Assembly (NCBI GenBank): GCA_031279895.1
Contig: JAITHR010000209.1
Location: 1 to 9,579, forward strand
Source of the DNA: Spirochaetaceae bacterium
GTDB lineage: Bacteria; Spirochaetota; Spirochaetia; Treponematales; Breznakiellaceae
Direction of reading: 5' to 3'
Length of the DNA: 9,579 nt
Shown: piece after piece, positions 1 through 6,669 of the stretch
Numbering within the stretch: position 1 is the first letter of the stretch
Layout: each line of letters opens with the position of its first letter
Translations under genes and position numbers: made by a program
The notes under the pieces: model-generated
Database searches by the model: none
What the model saw: only the letters and a program-made list of their open reading frames with translations
What the model was told of the DNA's origin: nothing

Positions 1-8
1 CCCGCCCC

Positions 9-337
9 GGGGACCGACTCGCAAGCTCCGGGGACAGACTGGCAAGCGCCGGGGACAGACTCCCACGCGTAAGGGACAGACCCCCCATCAGATGTGACGG
101 AGTAGCAAGCGCAGGGGACAGACTTCCAAGCGCCGGGGACAGATCAACCTGCGTATTGTACAGACTGGAAAGAGAAGGGGACAGACTGGCAAGCGTAAGG
201 GACAGACTGGCAAGCATAAGGGACAGACTACCAAGCATAAGGGACAGACTACCAAGCGCCGGGGACAGACTACCAAGCGTAAGGGACAGACTACCAAGCG
301 CCGGGGACAGACTACCAAGCGCCGGGGACAGACTACC
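9..337. repeat. 21-bp tandem repeat array (minisatellite), about 16 units
   Basis: Units begin every 21 bp at 9, 30, 51, 72 and so on to 324, with no slip of phase; the last unit is cut off at about 337. The consensus is GGGGACAGAC, then TACC or TGGC, then AAGCGCC or AAGCGTA/AAGCATA. Units at 72, 93, 135 and 156 are more diverged but stay in register. The bases before position 9 (CCGCCCC) could be the end of a further degenerate unit, so the array probably continues beyond the window. The period is a multiple of three, so reading frames stay open through it: the plus strand reads heptads such as GDRLPSA and RDRLASV, and the minus strand reads VCPLRLP-like heptads. The array begins 5 bp past the stop codon of the lipoprotein gene. 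There are no unique spacers and no dyad symmetry in the unit, so it is neither CRISPR nor a REP hairpin. Function unknown. Confidence 0.95.
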
Positions 338-342
338 GGCGG

Positions 343-930
343 TTATTGGGTTACGAACTCGGCGCCGCGGGTGCGTAATACTTTTAACGACGAGAGGCTG
401 ATACAGATATAGGGGTATCCGTCTTCCTCGTACCGTTTCAGTACCCCGACCGCCTCAACCCACTCGCCTTCCTGCGGATATTGCCCCTGTCCGTTCTCCC
501 AAAGCACCTCAAAAGCCACGCTGCCGTCGTTCCCGCAGCATCCGGGGCCGTAACGCATCACAAAACAGTACGGTTCATCACCGGTCATAGGCCGGTAATA
601 CTGAAAAATGCCCTCGAGTTTCAGGGTTTTGCCGAGATAGTCGTCAGGGTTCTCGTATACGTCGTTAGTTTGGGCGATAAAAAGTTTCTCTTTTATCTCC
701 ACCACCACGCCTTTATTGGTATCGTAGCGGGCATCCGCCACCACCTGCCGCGTTGACTCAGATGCCGCTTGGGGTGTATCGGCGATATTTAAGCCGGTAT
801 AGCCCGCGAGGGTAATTGTTTTGGCGCCGCCTTCGCGTGTATCCGTAATTTTTCCCCGCTCCCTGCCGCATCCGGCAAGAAAAAGGAAACCGACCGTCAG
901 AATGAGGCTTTGCACTGCCATCCGTTTCAT
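343..930 (-). CDS. Lipoprotein with a DUF1980/YcgQ-like C-terminal domain, probably metal (zinc) related
   Basis: This 195-aa protein starts with a lipoprotein signal: positive MKR, a hydrophobic stretch, then the lipobox LAGC with the lipidated Cys at residue 21, so it should be membrane-anchored on the outer face of the inner membrane or beyond. Residues about 83-186 form the conserved part: FIAQTNDVY, DDYLGKTLKLEG, CFVMRYGPGCCGND (CC at 131-132), then WVEAVGVLKRYEEDGYPYI. This pattern resembles the C-terminal OB-like domain of the DUF1980/YcgQ group, seen beside zinc transporters and zinc-responsive genes in Firmicutes and others; that match is from memory. The start at 930 is chosen over upstream in-frame starts because the lipobox follows directly and GGAG lies 6 nt upstream. 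Its ATG overlaps the stop of the permease gene (ATGA), implying translational coupling. The Cys pair could bind metal, which is inference. It may help metal capture or sensing for the permease. Confidence 0.85.
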   Translation of the reverse strand: MKRMAVQSLILTVGFLFLAGCGRERGKITDTREGGAKTITLAGYTGLNIADTPQAASESTRQVVADARYDTNKGVVVEIKEKLFIAQTNDVYENPDDYLGKTLKLEGIFQYYRPMTGDEPYCFVMRYGPGCCGNDGSVAFEVLWENGQGQYPQEGEWVEAVGVLKRYEEDGYPYICISLSSLKVLRTRGAEFVTQ

Positions 931-1778
931 GCTGCGCTCCTTGAAAAAAACTGCTTTGCGAAAGAAAGAAAACCAAACAGACAAAACGCGATAATATTGA
1001 CCAGCACCACGCTGGCTCCGGTGGGAACGGCGTAGAGGTACGAAACGACCACGCCGATAAAAAAACACACAACCGATACGAGCGCGGCGCTTAGGGTAAC
1101 GGTTCTGAACTGTTTGCAGAGGCGCATGGCGGTCAGCGCCGGAAAGATGATGAGCGCCGAGATGAGGAGCGCGCCCATCATACGCATACCCAGCACAATG
1201 GTAACCGCGGTCAAAAGGGCGACGAGCATGGTAAACACGCCGGTTCTGGTTCCCGTGGCTTTGGCGAAATGCTCGTCAAACGTAACCGCGAATATTTTAT
1301 GGTAGCAGAGGATATAAAGCCCCAGCACCGCAACGGAAAGGGTTACGCTCAGGCGCACGTCGGCTTTACTCATGGCAAGAATACTCCCGAAAAGATAGTT
1401 GCACACGTCGGTATTCATGCCGGTTGTTACGGAAATCACGATGACCCCCACCGCAAGGGAGGCGGTGGATATAAGGGCGATTGCCGCGTCTCCCTTTACG
1501 GCGCTGTTTTCACTGAGACGCAGGAGGAGGAAAGCCGCCGCCACCACCACGGGAATAGAAACCGTAAGCGGCGCGAGGTTGAGCGCCGACGCCAGAGCCA
1601 ACGCGCCGAATCCCACATGGGAAAGGCCGTCGCCGATCATGGAATAGCGCTTAAGCACCAAACTCACCCCCAGAAGGCTTGCGCAGAGGGAAACCAGAGC
1701 GCCGACGATAACCGCCCGCACCAGAAAGGCGTATGAAAACATTTCGGAAAGGGTTTCAATAAAGGTAAAACCGGGCAT
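927..1778 (-). CDS. znuB: Metal ABC transporter permease, ZnuB/MntB family (probably zinc)
   Basis: This 283-aa, strongly hydrophobic protein is the membrane subunit of an ABC-3 family importer for Zn2+ or Mn2+ in the inner membrane. Family signatures are MIGDGLSHVGFG at residues 47-58, FDEHFAKATG at 167-176 (likely contact region for the ATPase subunit), GMRMMGALLISALIIFPA at 197-214 and VPTGASVVL at 251-259. About eight membrane segments can be drawn and the length is normal for the family. The start at 1778 is supported by GAGGAG with a 4-nt gap; an ATG five codons upstream has no such site. The start lies inside the preceding nuclease gene (23-bp overlap) and the end overlaps the lipoprotein gene by 4 bp, so all three are probably co-translated. 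Zinc rather than manganese is inferred from the DUF1980-like lipoprotein. No substrate-binding protein (ZnuA) or ATPase (ZnuC) is in the window, so its partners must lie elsewhere. Confidence 0.93.
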   Translation of the reverse strand: MPGFTFIETLSEMFSYAFLVRAVIVGALVSLCASLLGVSLVLKRYSMIGDGLSHVGFGALALASALNLAPLTVSIPVVVAAAFLLLRLSENSAVKGDAAIALISTASLAVGVIVISVTTGMNTDVCNYLFGSILAMSKADVRLSVTLSVAVLGLYILCYHKIFAVTFDEHFAKATGTRTGVFTMLVALLTAVTIVLGMRMMGALLISALIIFPALTAMRLCKQFRTVTLSAALVSVVCFFIGVVVSYLYAVPTGASVVLVNIIAFCLFGFLSFAKQFFSRSAA

Positions 1779-3831
1779 ATTTCTCCTCTTCATAGTCGTA
1801 AAGTTTTTTTTCTCTGTCCGGTACGCCTGTTTCGCCGTGCGCTTCCGCGATTTCCGTCTCCCCGTGTTCCGCAAGCTCCGGCGCCGCGGCGCAAAGCTCC
1901 CGCCATAACCGGGACATATCGGTTTTGCCCCCGAGCGGAATGACCGCATAGGAAACCGCCGGCTTGTGGCGCTCCGCAAGCGGCGAATTATGGTAGCGCT
2001 CAATCGGCGCCGCGACGGGGTTCTCTCCGGCGTTCCGGTAATCCGGCCTCCCCTGGAGGATCCACACGGCCTTTACCGCGTGCCCCGCTATGCCGGATAC
2101 CTGACAGGAATACTTCAGTATCGTTTTGTCCATATAGTATTTCTTAATAGTCTCGCCGGTGGAATACTTCGCGTCCATAAGGATATACGAGGCGTTCCGG
2201 TTCTTTCCGCCGGTTCTCTCGATTTTGAGCATAAAGTCCGGGGTGTAGCAATCGTGGAAAGAGGTGGTTCGGTACAGGGTTATGTCGTTCTCGAAGCTGT
2301 TTGAGTGGATAACCGGCTGGTAATAGAGAGTTATCCGCAGGTCGCCCCTTTGGAACCGGTAGGTATTGGCCACTTCGCAGTGATAGTGGTACGGGAGGGG
2401 TTTATAGACATGAACGGCGGAAGGCGCCTCTCCCCGGGGCGCGGCGGTAATCCCCGCGTCTTGCAGCATAAGGAGTATTTTATAGAGGCAGTAGTATTCA
2501 AACAGGGTATCCATGGTTTTGATGGTAAAGATAAGACTCTCCTTAAGGAGCTTAAATTCACCGAACCGGTACCACTCGACAATCTGCTCGAAGATATGGC
2601 GGTACGGACGCACTTCCTGAAAGACTTTCGTCTTCTCCGGCATACCGGCGATCTGCTTCTCGGAACACCGAAGGATCTCGCGGTATTTCGGATACTGCCG
2701 CTCTATGTGGGCGATGAGGCTCCGCAATACCTTAAGCTGCGAGCGGCTTGAGTCGAGCAATATCCGTTTGACCGGTATGACCGCCATTTTCATGCCGTCG
2801 CGCTCCATGGCTTGCAGTTTCTCCACAAGCCCTTCCGCCGCTTTGATGTCATGGCCGAGACGGGTTTCGATAGAGCGGGCATGGGTATACACCAATTGAA
2901 GAAAGCCCAGCACCATACGGTTCTCATAGGTATCGAAACTCTTCGTTGATTTCTCAATATGTATCTCGTAGGGCAGGTAATAATCGCCTTGCAGCCGTAT
3001 GGCCGTGGGCTTCGGCGCCTTAACCAGCCGCTCGGAATTCTGAAAAAGCCAGAGGAGGCTGCCGGTGGTGATGTTTCGTATGTTCCGATAGGACTGCATG
3101 GAGCGCCGCTTGGCAATGGTATGCTTCACGCCGCTCTTAAACGCGGGGTAGTGTTCCTCATAACAGAGAAAGACGGTCTCCAGCATCTCGATATAGGCCC
3201 CAAGCGATTTATACGATTTTTTCCGCCACCCGCCGCCGCGCACAAGCGGATCGTCCCGGGCCGCGTCCGCCTTTGCCGGAAATATCAGATCGCTTATACG
3301 GTCGTCGTCGAACTCAAGGAGCGCCGTGAGAATGGCTTCCTTGTTTTCCGCGTTATCGCCGTACCTGCTTAAACAAGGCAGGTACTCGCTGGTATAATAC
3401 CGGCTTTCAAGCGGAAACGCCCCGGCTCCCCCCACCCGCTCGTACTGCACGGACAGCGAGAGGCGCACGAGATCATACTGGAGGAGGAACGGCTGGCTTC
3501 CTTCCCTGTTTTCAAAATCGTTTCCGAACACAATATCCACGCCGACTTCTTCCCCCGGTCTTTCCGGCGGTATCCGGCTGCCGAACCCGATAGTTTCGTT
3601 ATTGAGAAACAGCGAGAGGGAGCTGGGGCGGCGGGTCATCTCTGACAGCAGGGCCTTACAGGTGTAGACCCCTTCCTCCAAAAGGCATATATCCCCGATC
3701 TGGTCTTCTGGAACAAAAGCGTTTTGATGCGGAAACGGGCCGCCCACACCGGTTTGGCGCAGGGGGATAAACACTTCCACAGGATCGGCGTTATGCGCGG
3801 GAAGGCAGCACAGTTTAAGACGGCATTTCAT
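1756..3831 (-). CDS. DUF2357/McrC-like protein with a C-terminal PD-(D/E)XK nuclease domain
   Basis: This 691-aa protein is the likely nuclease subunit of a McrBC-like module. Residues 1-200 form a variable, probably beta-rich N-terminal region. Residues about 235-320 hold a conserved block (SYRNIRNITTGSLLWLFQNS, then YYLPYEIHIEKSTKSFDTYENR) typical of DUF2357 proteins. Residues 440-600 form a PD-(D/E)XK fold: helix TLFEYYCLYKILLML at 442-456, P531-D532, then LMDAK with D553 and K555 as metal-binding and catalytic residues, followed by MDKTILKYSCQV at 567-577. All key residues are present, so it should be active. A charged tail (650-691) repeats AHGET-like words and overlaps the permease start. 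ATG at 3831 follows AGGA at 7 nt. It is 38 bp downstream of the McrB-like ATPase in the same direction. McrC stimulates and supplies cleavage for McrB in E. coli; by analogy this protein should cut DNA or RNA once the ATPase assembles. The target is unknown. Confidence 0.85.
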   Translation of the reverse strand: MKCRLKLCCLPAHNADPVEVFIPLRQTGVGGPFPHQNAFVPEDQIGDICLLEEGVYTCKALLSEMTRRPSSLSLFLNNETIGFGSRIPPERPGEEVGVDIVFGNDFENREGSQPFLLQYDLVRLSLSVQYERVGGAGAFPLESRYYTSEYLPCLSRYGDNAENKEAILTALLEFDDDRISDLIFPAKADAARDDPLVRGGGWRKKSYKSLGAYIEMLETVFLCYEEHYPAFKSGVKHTIAKRRSMQSYRNIRNITTGSLLWLFQNSERLVKAPKPTAIRLQGDYYLPYEIHIEKSTKSFDTYENRMVLGFLQLVYTHARSIETRLGHDIKAAEGLVEKLQAMERDGMKMAVIPVKRILLDSSRSQLKVLRSLIAHIERQYPKYREILRCSEKQIAGMPEKTKVFQEVRPYRHIFEQIVEWYRFGEFKLLKESLIFTIKTMDTLFEYYCLYKILLMLQDAGITAAPRGEAPSAVHVYKPLPYHYHCEVANTYRFQRGDLRITLYYQPVIHSNSFENDITLYRTTSFHDCYTPDFMLKIERTGGKNRNASYILMDAKYSTGETIKKYYMDKTILKYSCQVSGIAGHAVKAVWILQGRPDYRNAGENPVAAPIERYHNSPLAERHKPAVSYAVIPLGGKTDMSRLWRELCAAAPELAEHGETEIAEAHGETGVPDREKKLYDYEEEKYARFYLY
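1783..1788 (-). promoter_or_regulatory. Ribosome binding site of the znuB-like gene
   Basis: The minus strand reads GAGGAG four bases before the ATG at 1776-1778. It sits inside the end of the nuclease coding region and decides between the start at 1778 and the in-frame ATG at 1793, which has no Shine-Dalgarno sequence in front of it. Confidence 0.75.
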
Positions 3832-3869
3832 CCTGTTATCCTATTCATCTGTCCTTGACGCCCTTAAAT

Positions 3870-6284
3870 CTATTTGGCAAAAAATTGGTAAAAGCCCATG
3901 TTTTCATCGGCGGCTTGCAGTATCCGCCCCAGATGGTAATCGCAGAGGGGCATCATCTTGCAGGATTCTTTGAGTTCGGTCAAAAGGGCGTGGTAGTGTT
4001 TTCCGGCGCCGTTTATCCCCGGCAGTATCTTCTGCGCCACCGCGTAATCGAGCGGGACCGCCCAGTGCTCGTCCCGTTCCATATACCGGCAGGCCACGGT
4101 GTAGTAGGAGCGCACCATCTTCTGGTTTCTCGGCATAATCGGGAGATTGTTTTTCTGAAACGTCTGCTGGACGGCCTCCCATTTCTCATGGCATTTCAGC
4201 GTTGAAGGATCGTTCCCGGGGCTTTCGTTTTTCGGCAGAAACGCCGCATGGAGCGCGGAAAAGGGGACGATCGATTCGAGATTCGCGCTTTCATGGCTTG
4301 TCTGCGCCGCGAAGGTTATGCCGGTCGGACGCAGCGTAATAATCCAGCTTCGGTCAAGAAAGCGCGGGGAAAGCTCTTCAGTGGTGTGGTCGAAATTAAC
4401 CGTGGCCAGAAACCGAAGGTGTTCGGGTATCTTGAGGAAATGGTTTCCTCCCAGAACCAGGGAGCGGTTATGTGGCGAGTCCGGATCGCAGAGCTTGAGG
4501 AACGCCGCCCAGTAATGCTCGATGGGGCTCAGGTTCGCCTCGTCGAGCAGTATGAGAAACGGCGCGTCAACCGGCTGGCCGCACTCCGCGTCCAGGCGGG
4601 TAAAGGCATTGAACACCTCGTTATTGCTCTTTTCCATCTGTTTTGTCAGGGGATTATAGTAGCCGATGAAATCCTTGTGGGACGTCCAGCCCCGTTCGAC
4701 CGATATGTCGATAAAGCGGCTGTTCGAGTCGGCGCGGGCAAGGCCCAGCGCCTTGGCAAGGAGGGTGCAGAGCGACGTTTTGCCGGTTCCGGGATCCCCC
4801 GCGAACGTGGTGATAAAGCCCTGGGTAATACAGGTAAGATAATTGACCACGTCGTTTCGGGAAATATCCCGATGGGCAGATCTTATATAGTCGCTCATGC
4901 GCTCGATAATCGCGTTCCCCGAAGAGCGGTCGGATTTTACCAGTAAGCGGATGTCAAAGGCCGCGCCGCCCGCATCTTCCTCCCGCGTTTCCCGCGCCCC
5001 GTGGCTGTCGTCAAAAATCCGGTTAAGCCATCGGGCGTCAATCCCCCGCACGATGGTTTTCTCGATACTGCTGAATTCCGCAAGGTGTCTTGCAATCACG
5101 TCCCTTAACTGTATTTCCATAGCTTTTAACCGCTCGATGTCGGCCTCAAGCTCTTTTTCGTTTTCCTTAAGCTTCCCGATCTCTTTTTTAACCGTTTCTT
5201 TTTCCGATTCCAGCGCGCCTAGCCGCTCCCGCACCCGTAAAAAGGCGGCGTTCCGTTCCTCTATCTTTTTAAAGTCGTCTTCCTGTAATAACGTAACGAG
5301 ATTATCAAAAAATTCGGCGTTCTGCATTAGTCTGGGGAACAGCTGCTCCACAAACGATTCCTGGCGGCCTATTATCGAGAGCATATCGTTTAATGTGTCA
5401 TACCGTTCTTTAATAAGATCCACATCGCCGTTTAATGCCGCGGCGCTCTGAATGGCGTCGCTTATGTTTTTTATCTCCTTTTTCGTGTACTTTCTGCCCG
5501 GGTCGTCAAAAGTTTTAAGTATGGATTTCAGTTTATTCGTTAATTCCTCGTCGCTTATCCAATCGATACGGTTGGGTATGTCGTCTTGCGGGAGCGGCTC
5601 GTGCTTTTGAAACAGGTGTTTCTGAATAAAAACTGCCTGAATATTTTTTTTGTCGTCATGGATAGGCATGGATAACCGGTCGATTTCGGAAGCGGCGTAT
5701 TTTCTAATAAAATAATGGTACTGTTTCTTGCTTGACAGCATTATTTTTTTCCCGTCCGGCGACGCGGCCTCAAAAGGACCGTAGTACGCGGAATCGGTGG
5801 TACCGATAATCAAATCACTGGAAAATAACTGGGATGCCGGGTATTCAATGTATCTGTTGGCGCTGATAGTTCTGAAGTCCTCGGTAATATCCAGGGTCTG
5901 CATTATTTGCTCGTAAAATTTTTCTATTTCCACCATGCTGGAAAGGGCGGTGAAGAATATCTGCCCCCCAAGATTCTTGAGGGACATTTTCGGTTCTTCA
6001 TTAACCGATTTCACTTCCAAATTCTTTGAAGACAGTTTCGGTTCGTCATAAAACTTCACTTTAACCAAAGGACCGTAATTGGCATATGCCTCCGGCGCGT
6101 CCTGTCCGTAAATAGCGATCCGGTCATTGCTCGATTCTTCCGGTATAGGCTCAAAGATCTGCTTTGATCCCTTGTTTCCTTTTACATAGCGGGGATACAC
6201 ATACAAAACTTTGTTGGTATCTTCGCCCGTATAATTTTCATTGTAGGTGAGCCACGCCACAATCGTTTTTCCGCTATATTCCAT
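3870..6284 (-). CDS. McrB-like AAA+ ATPase with coiled coil and unfamiliar N-terminal region
   Basis: This 804-aa protein is the likely motor and recognition subunit of the pair. Residues 1-260 are a region I cannot name, rich in Lys, Tyr and Ile, including DSAYYGPFEAA at 164-174. Residues about 338-412 are a charged heptad-like coiled coil (for example KENEKELEADIERLKAME). The AAA+ domain follows: Walker A AGDPGTGKTS at 495-504, Walker B FLILLDEAN at 576-584, sensor-1 region TVNFDHTTEELSPRFLDRS at 628-646 with N630 and candidate arginine fingers R641 and R645. A helical lid follows (QKILPGINGAGKHYHALL, 751-768). This ATPase belongs to the McrB/dynein-like branch. Whether it uses GTP, as E. 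coli McrB does, or ATP cannot be read from sequence. The N-terminal half is AT-richer than the AAA+ half. Coiled-coil McrB proteins paired with McrC nucleases (CoCoNuT group) have been described; membership here is unproven. GAGGAG lies 8 nt before the ATG. Confidence 0.88.
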   Translation of the reverse strand: MEYSGKTIVAWLTYNENYTGEDTNKVLYVYPRYVKGNKGSKQIFEPIPEESSNDRIAIYGQDAPEAYANYGPLVKVKFYDEPKLSSKNLEVKSVNEEPKMSLKNLGGQIFFTALSSMVEIEKFYEQIMQTLDITEDFRTISANRYIEYPASQLFSSDLIIGTTDSAYYGPFEAASPDGKKIMLSSKKQYHYFIRKYAASEIDRLSMPIHDDKKNIQAVFIQKHLFQKHEPLPQDDIPNRIDWISDEELTNKLKSILKTFDDPGRKYTKKEIKNISDAIQSAAALNGDVDLIKERYDTLNDMLSIIGRQESFVEQLFPRLMQNAEFFDNLVTLLQEDDFKKIEERNAAFLRVRERLGALESEKETVKKEIGKLKENEKELEADIERLKAMEIQLRDVIARHLAEFSSIEKTIVRGIDARWLNRIFDDSHGARETREEDAGGAAFDIRLLVKSDRSSGNAIIERMSDYIRSAHRDISRNDVVNYLTCITQGFITTFAGDPGTGKTSLCTLLAKALGLARADSNSRFIDISVERGWTSHKDFIGYYNPLTKQMEKSNNEVFNAFTRLDAECGQPVDAPFLILLDEANLSPIEHYWAAFLKLCDPDSPHNRSLVLGGNHFLKIPEHLRFLATVNFDHTTEELSPRFLDRSWIITLRPTGITFAAQTSHESANLESIVPFSALHAAFLPKNESPGNDPSTLKCHEKWEAVQQTFQKNNLPIMPRNQKMVRSYYTVACRYMERDEHWAVPLDYAVAQKILPGINGAGKHYHALLTELKESCKMMPLCDYHLGRILQAADENMGFYQFFAK
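5970..6044 (-). repeat. 48-bp internal duplication in the McrB-like gene
   Basis: Residues 81-89 (EPKLSSKNL) and 97-105 (EPKMSLKNL) are near copies, 16 residues or 48 nt apart. By hand alignment about 23 of 30 nucleotides match between the copies. It looks like an old in-frame slippage duplication in the N-terminal region, possibly a linker between subdomains. Confidence 0.6.
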
Positions 6285-6292
6285 ATTGTACG

Positions 6293-6298
6293 CTCCTC
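6293..6298 (-). promoter_or_regulatory. Ribosome binding site of the McrB-like gene
   Basis: The minus strand reads GAGGAG eight bases upstream of the ATG at 6282-6284, a strong site that supports this start. The same bases sit within the opening codons of an 8-codon open frame (6274-6300) that overlaps the gene start. Confidence 0.7.
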
Positions 6299-6544
6299 AT
6301 GGTATACTCCTTACGCTTCGCATTGTTTCATATTCTTCCTTAAAGTTATCCCTTTCGGAACAAAAGATTAGTCTTTCAGGTTGTCGGTTTACCCCCTCTC
6401 CATACCTTGCGAGCCGACTCTTCTCCTTACTATACCTCTTTTTACGGCTTTTATCCGGTTCGCCGTAAACCCTCTTAGAAAACGGAGCGGCGATAAGACC
6501 GATGGAACAGGGCGGTGGAAACGCCGTGCCGTTTCCCTTTCGGG

Positions 6545-6575
6545 AGGGACGGCGCAAAAACCACGCGCCGTCCCT
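6545..6575. repeat. Perfect 11-bp inverted repeat, stem-loop
   Basis: AGGGACGGCGC at 6545-6555 pairs exactly with GCGCCGTCCCT at 6565-6575 around a 9-nt loop (AAAAACCAC). On the plus strand the stem is followed by a short T run (6576-6578). On the minus strand, the direction of recG, no T run follows; instead comes TCCC-GAAA-GGGA (6534-6545), a second small stem with a GNRA-type loop sharing a few bases. It lies 95 bp after the recG stop. It could end recG transcription or stabilise its 3' end. As an intrinsic terminator it fits the plus strand better, where no gene is seen. Confidence 0.6.
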
Positions 6576-6669
6576 TTTGGTGCGCCTCTATGAAATAGAA
6601 TGTAATATCATACCGCATGAGGGGCAAGCCTCGAAAGGGTACCCGCGCCGCAGACCCTCGAAAAAGCCG

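Larger units (their letters stand above)
6285..6669 (-). other. Intergenic region between recG and the McrB-like gene, probable promoter region
   Basis: No convincing gene is present in these 385 bp. Open frames here on either strand use weak starts and read as basic, low-information sequence. The region holds a GC-rich inverted repeat at 6545-6575. On the minus strand a TATAGT hexamer at 6429-6434 is a possible -10 element, but no good -35 lies 17 nt before it. Closer to the gene is a 6-codon frame (6311-6331, MKQCEA then stop) preceded by AAGGAAG. Transcription of the McrB-like gene most likely starts within this spacer, because the gap from recG is long and contains a hairpin. Confidence 0.45.

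Noticed and set aside
88..318. Minus-strand VCPLRL-repeat protein of 76 aa
   Set aside because: It arises automatically from a repeat period divisible by three; no ribosome site or unique domain.
9..337. CRISPR array
   Set aside because: The whole 21-bp unit repeats with no unique spacers, and no cas gene is nearby.
1269..1736. 155-aa plus-strand open frame
   Set aside because: It is antisense to the permease and is explained by the GC-rich codon use of that gene.
4248..4946. 232-aa plus-strand open frame
   Set aside because: It lies antisense to the AAA+ domain of the ATPase, whose motifs are unambiguous.
6297..6557. 86-aa minus-strand gene upstream of the McrB-like ATPase
   Set aside because: It has a weak TTG start inside the inverted repeat, basic low-information sequence and no recognisable motif.
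6545..6578. Rho-independent terminator of recG
   Set aside because: The T run follows the stem only on the plus strand, opposite to recG; kept as an inverted repeat instead.
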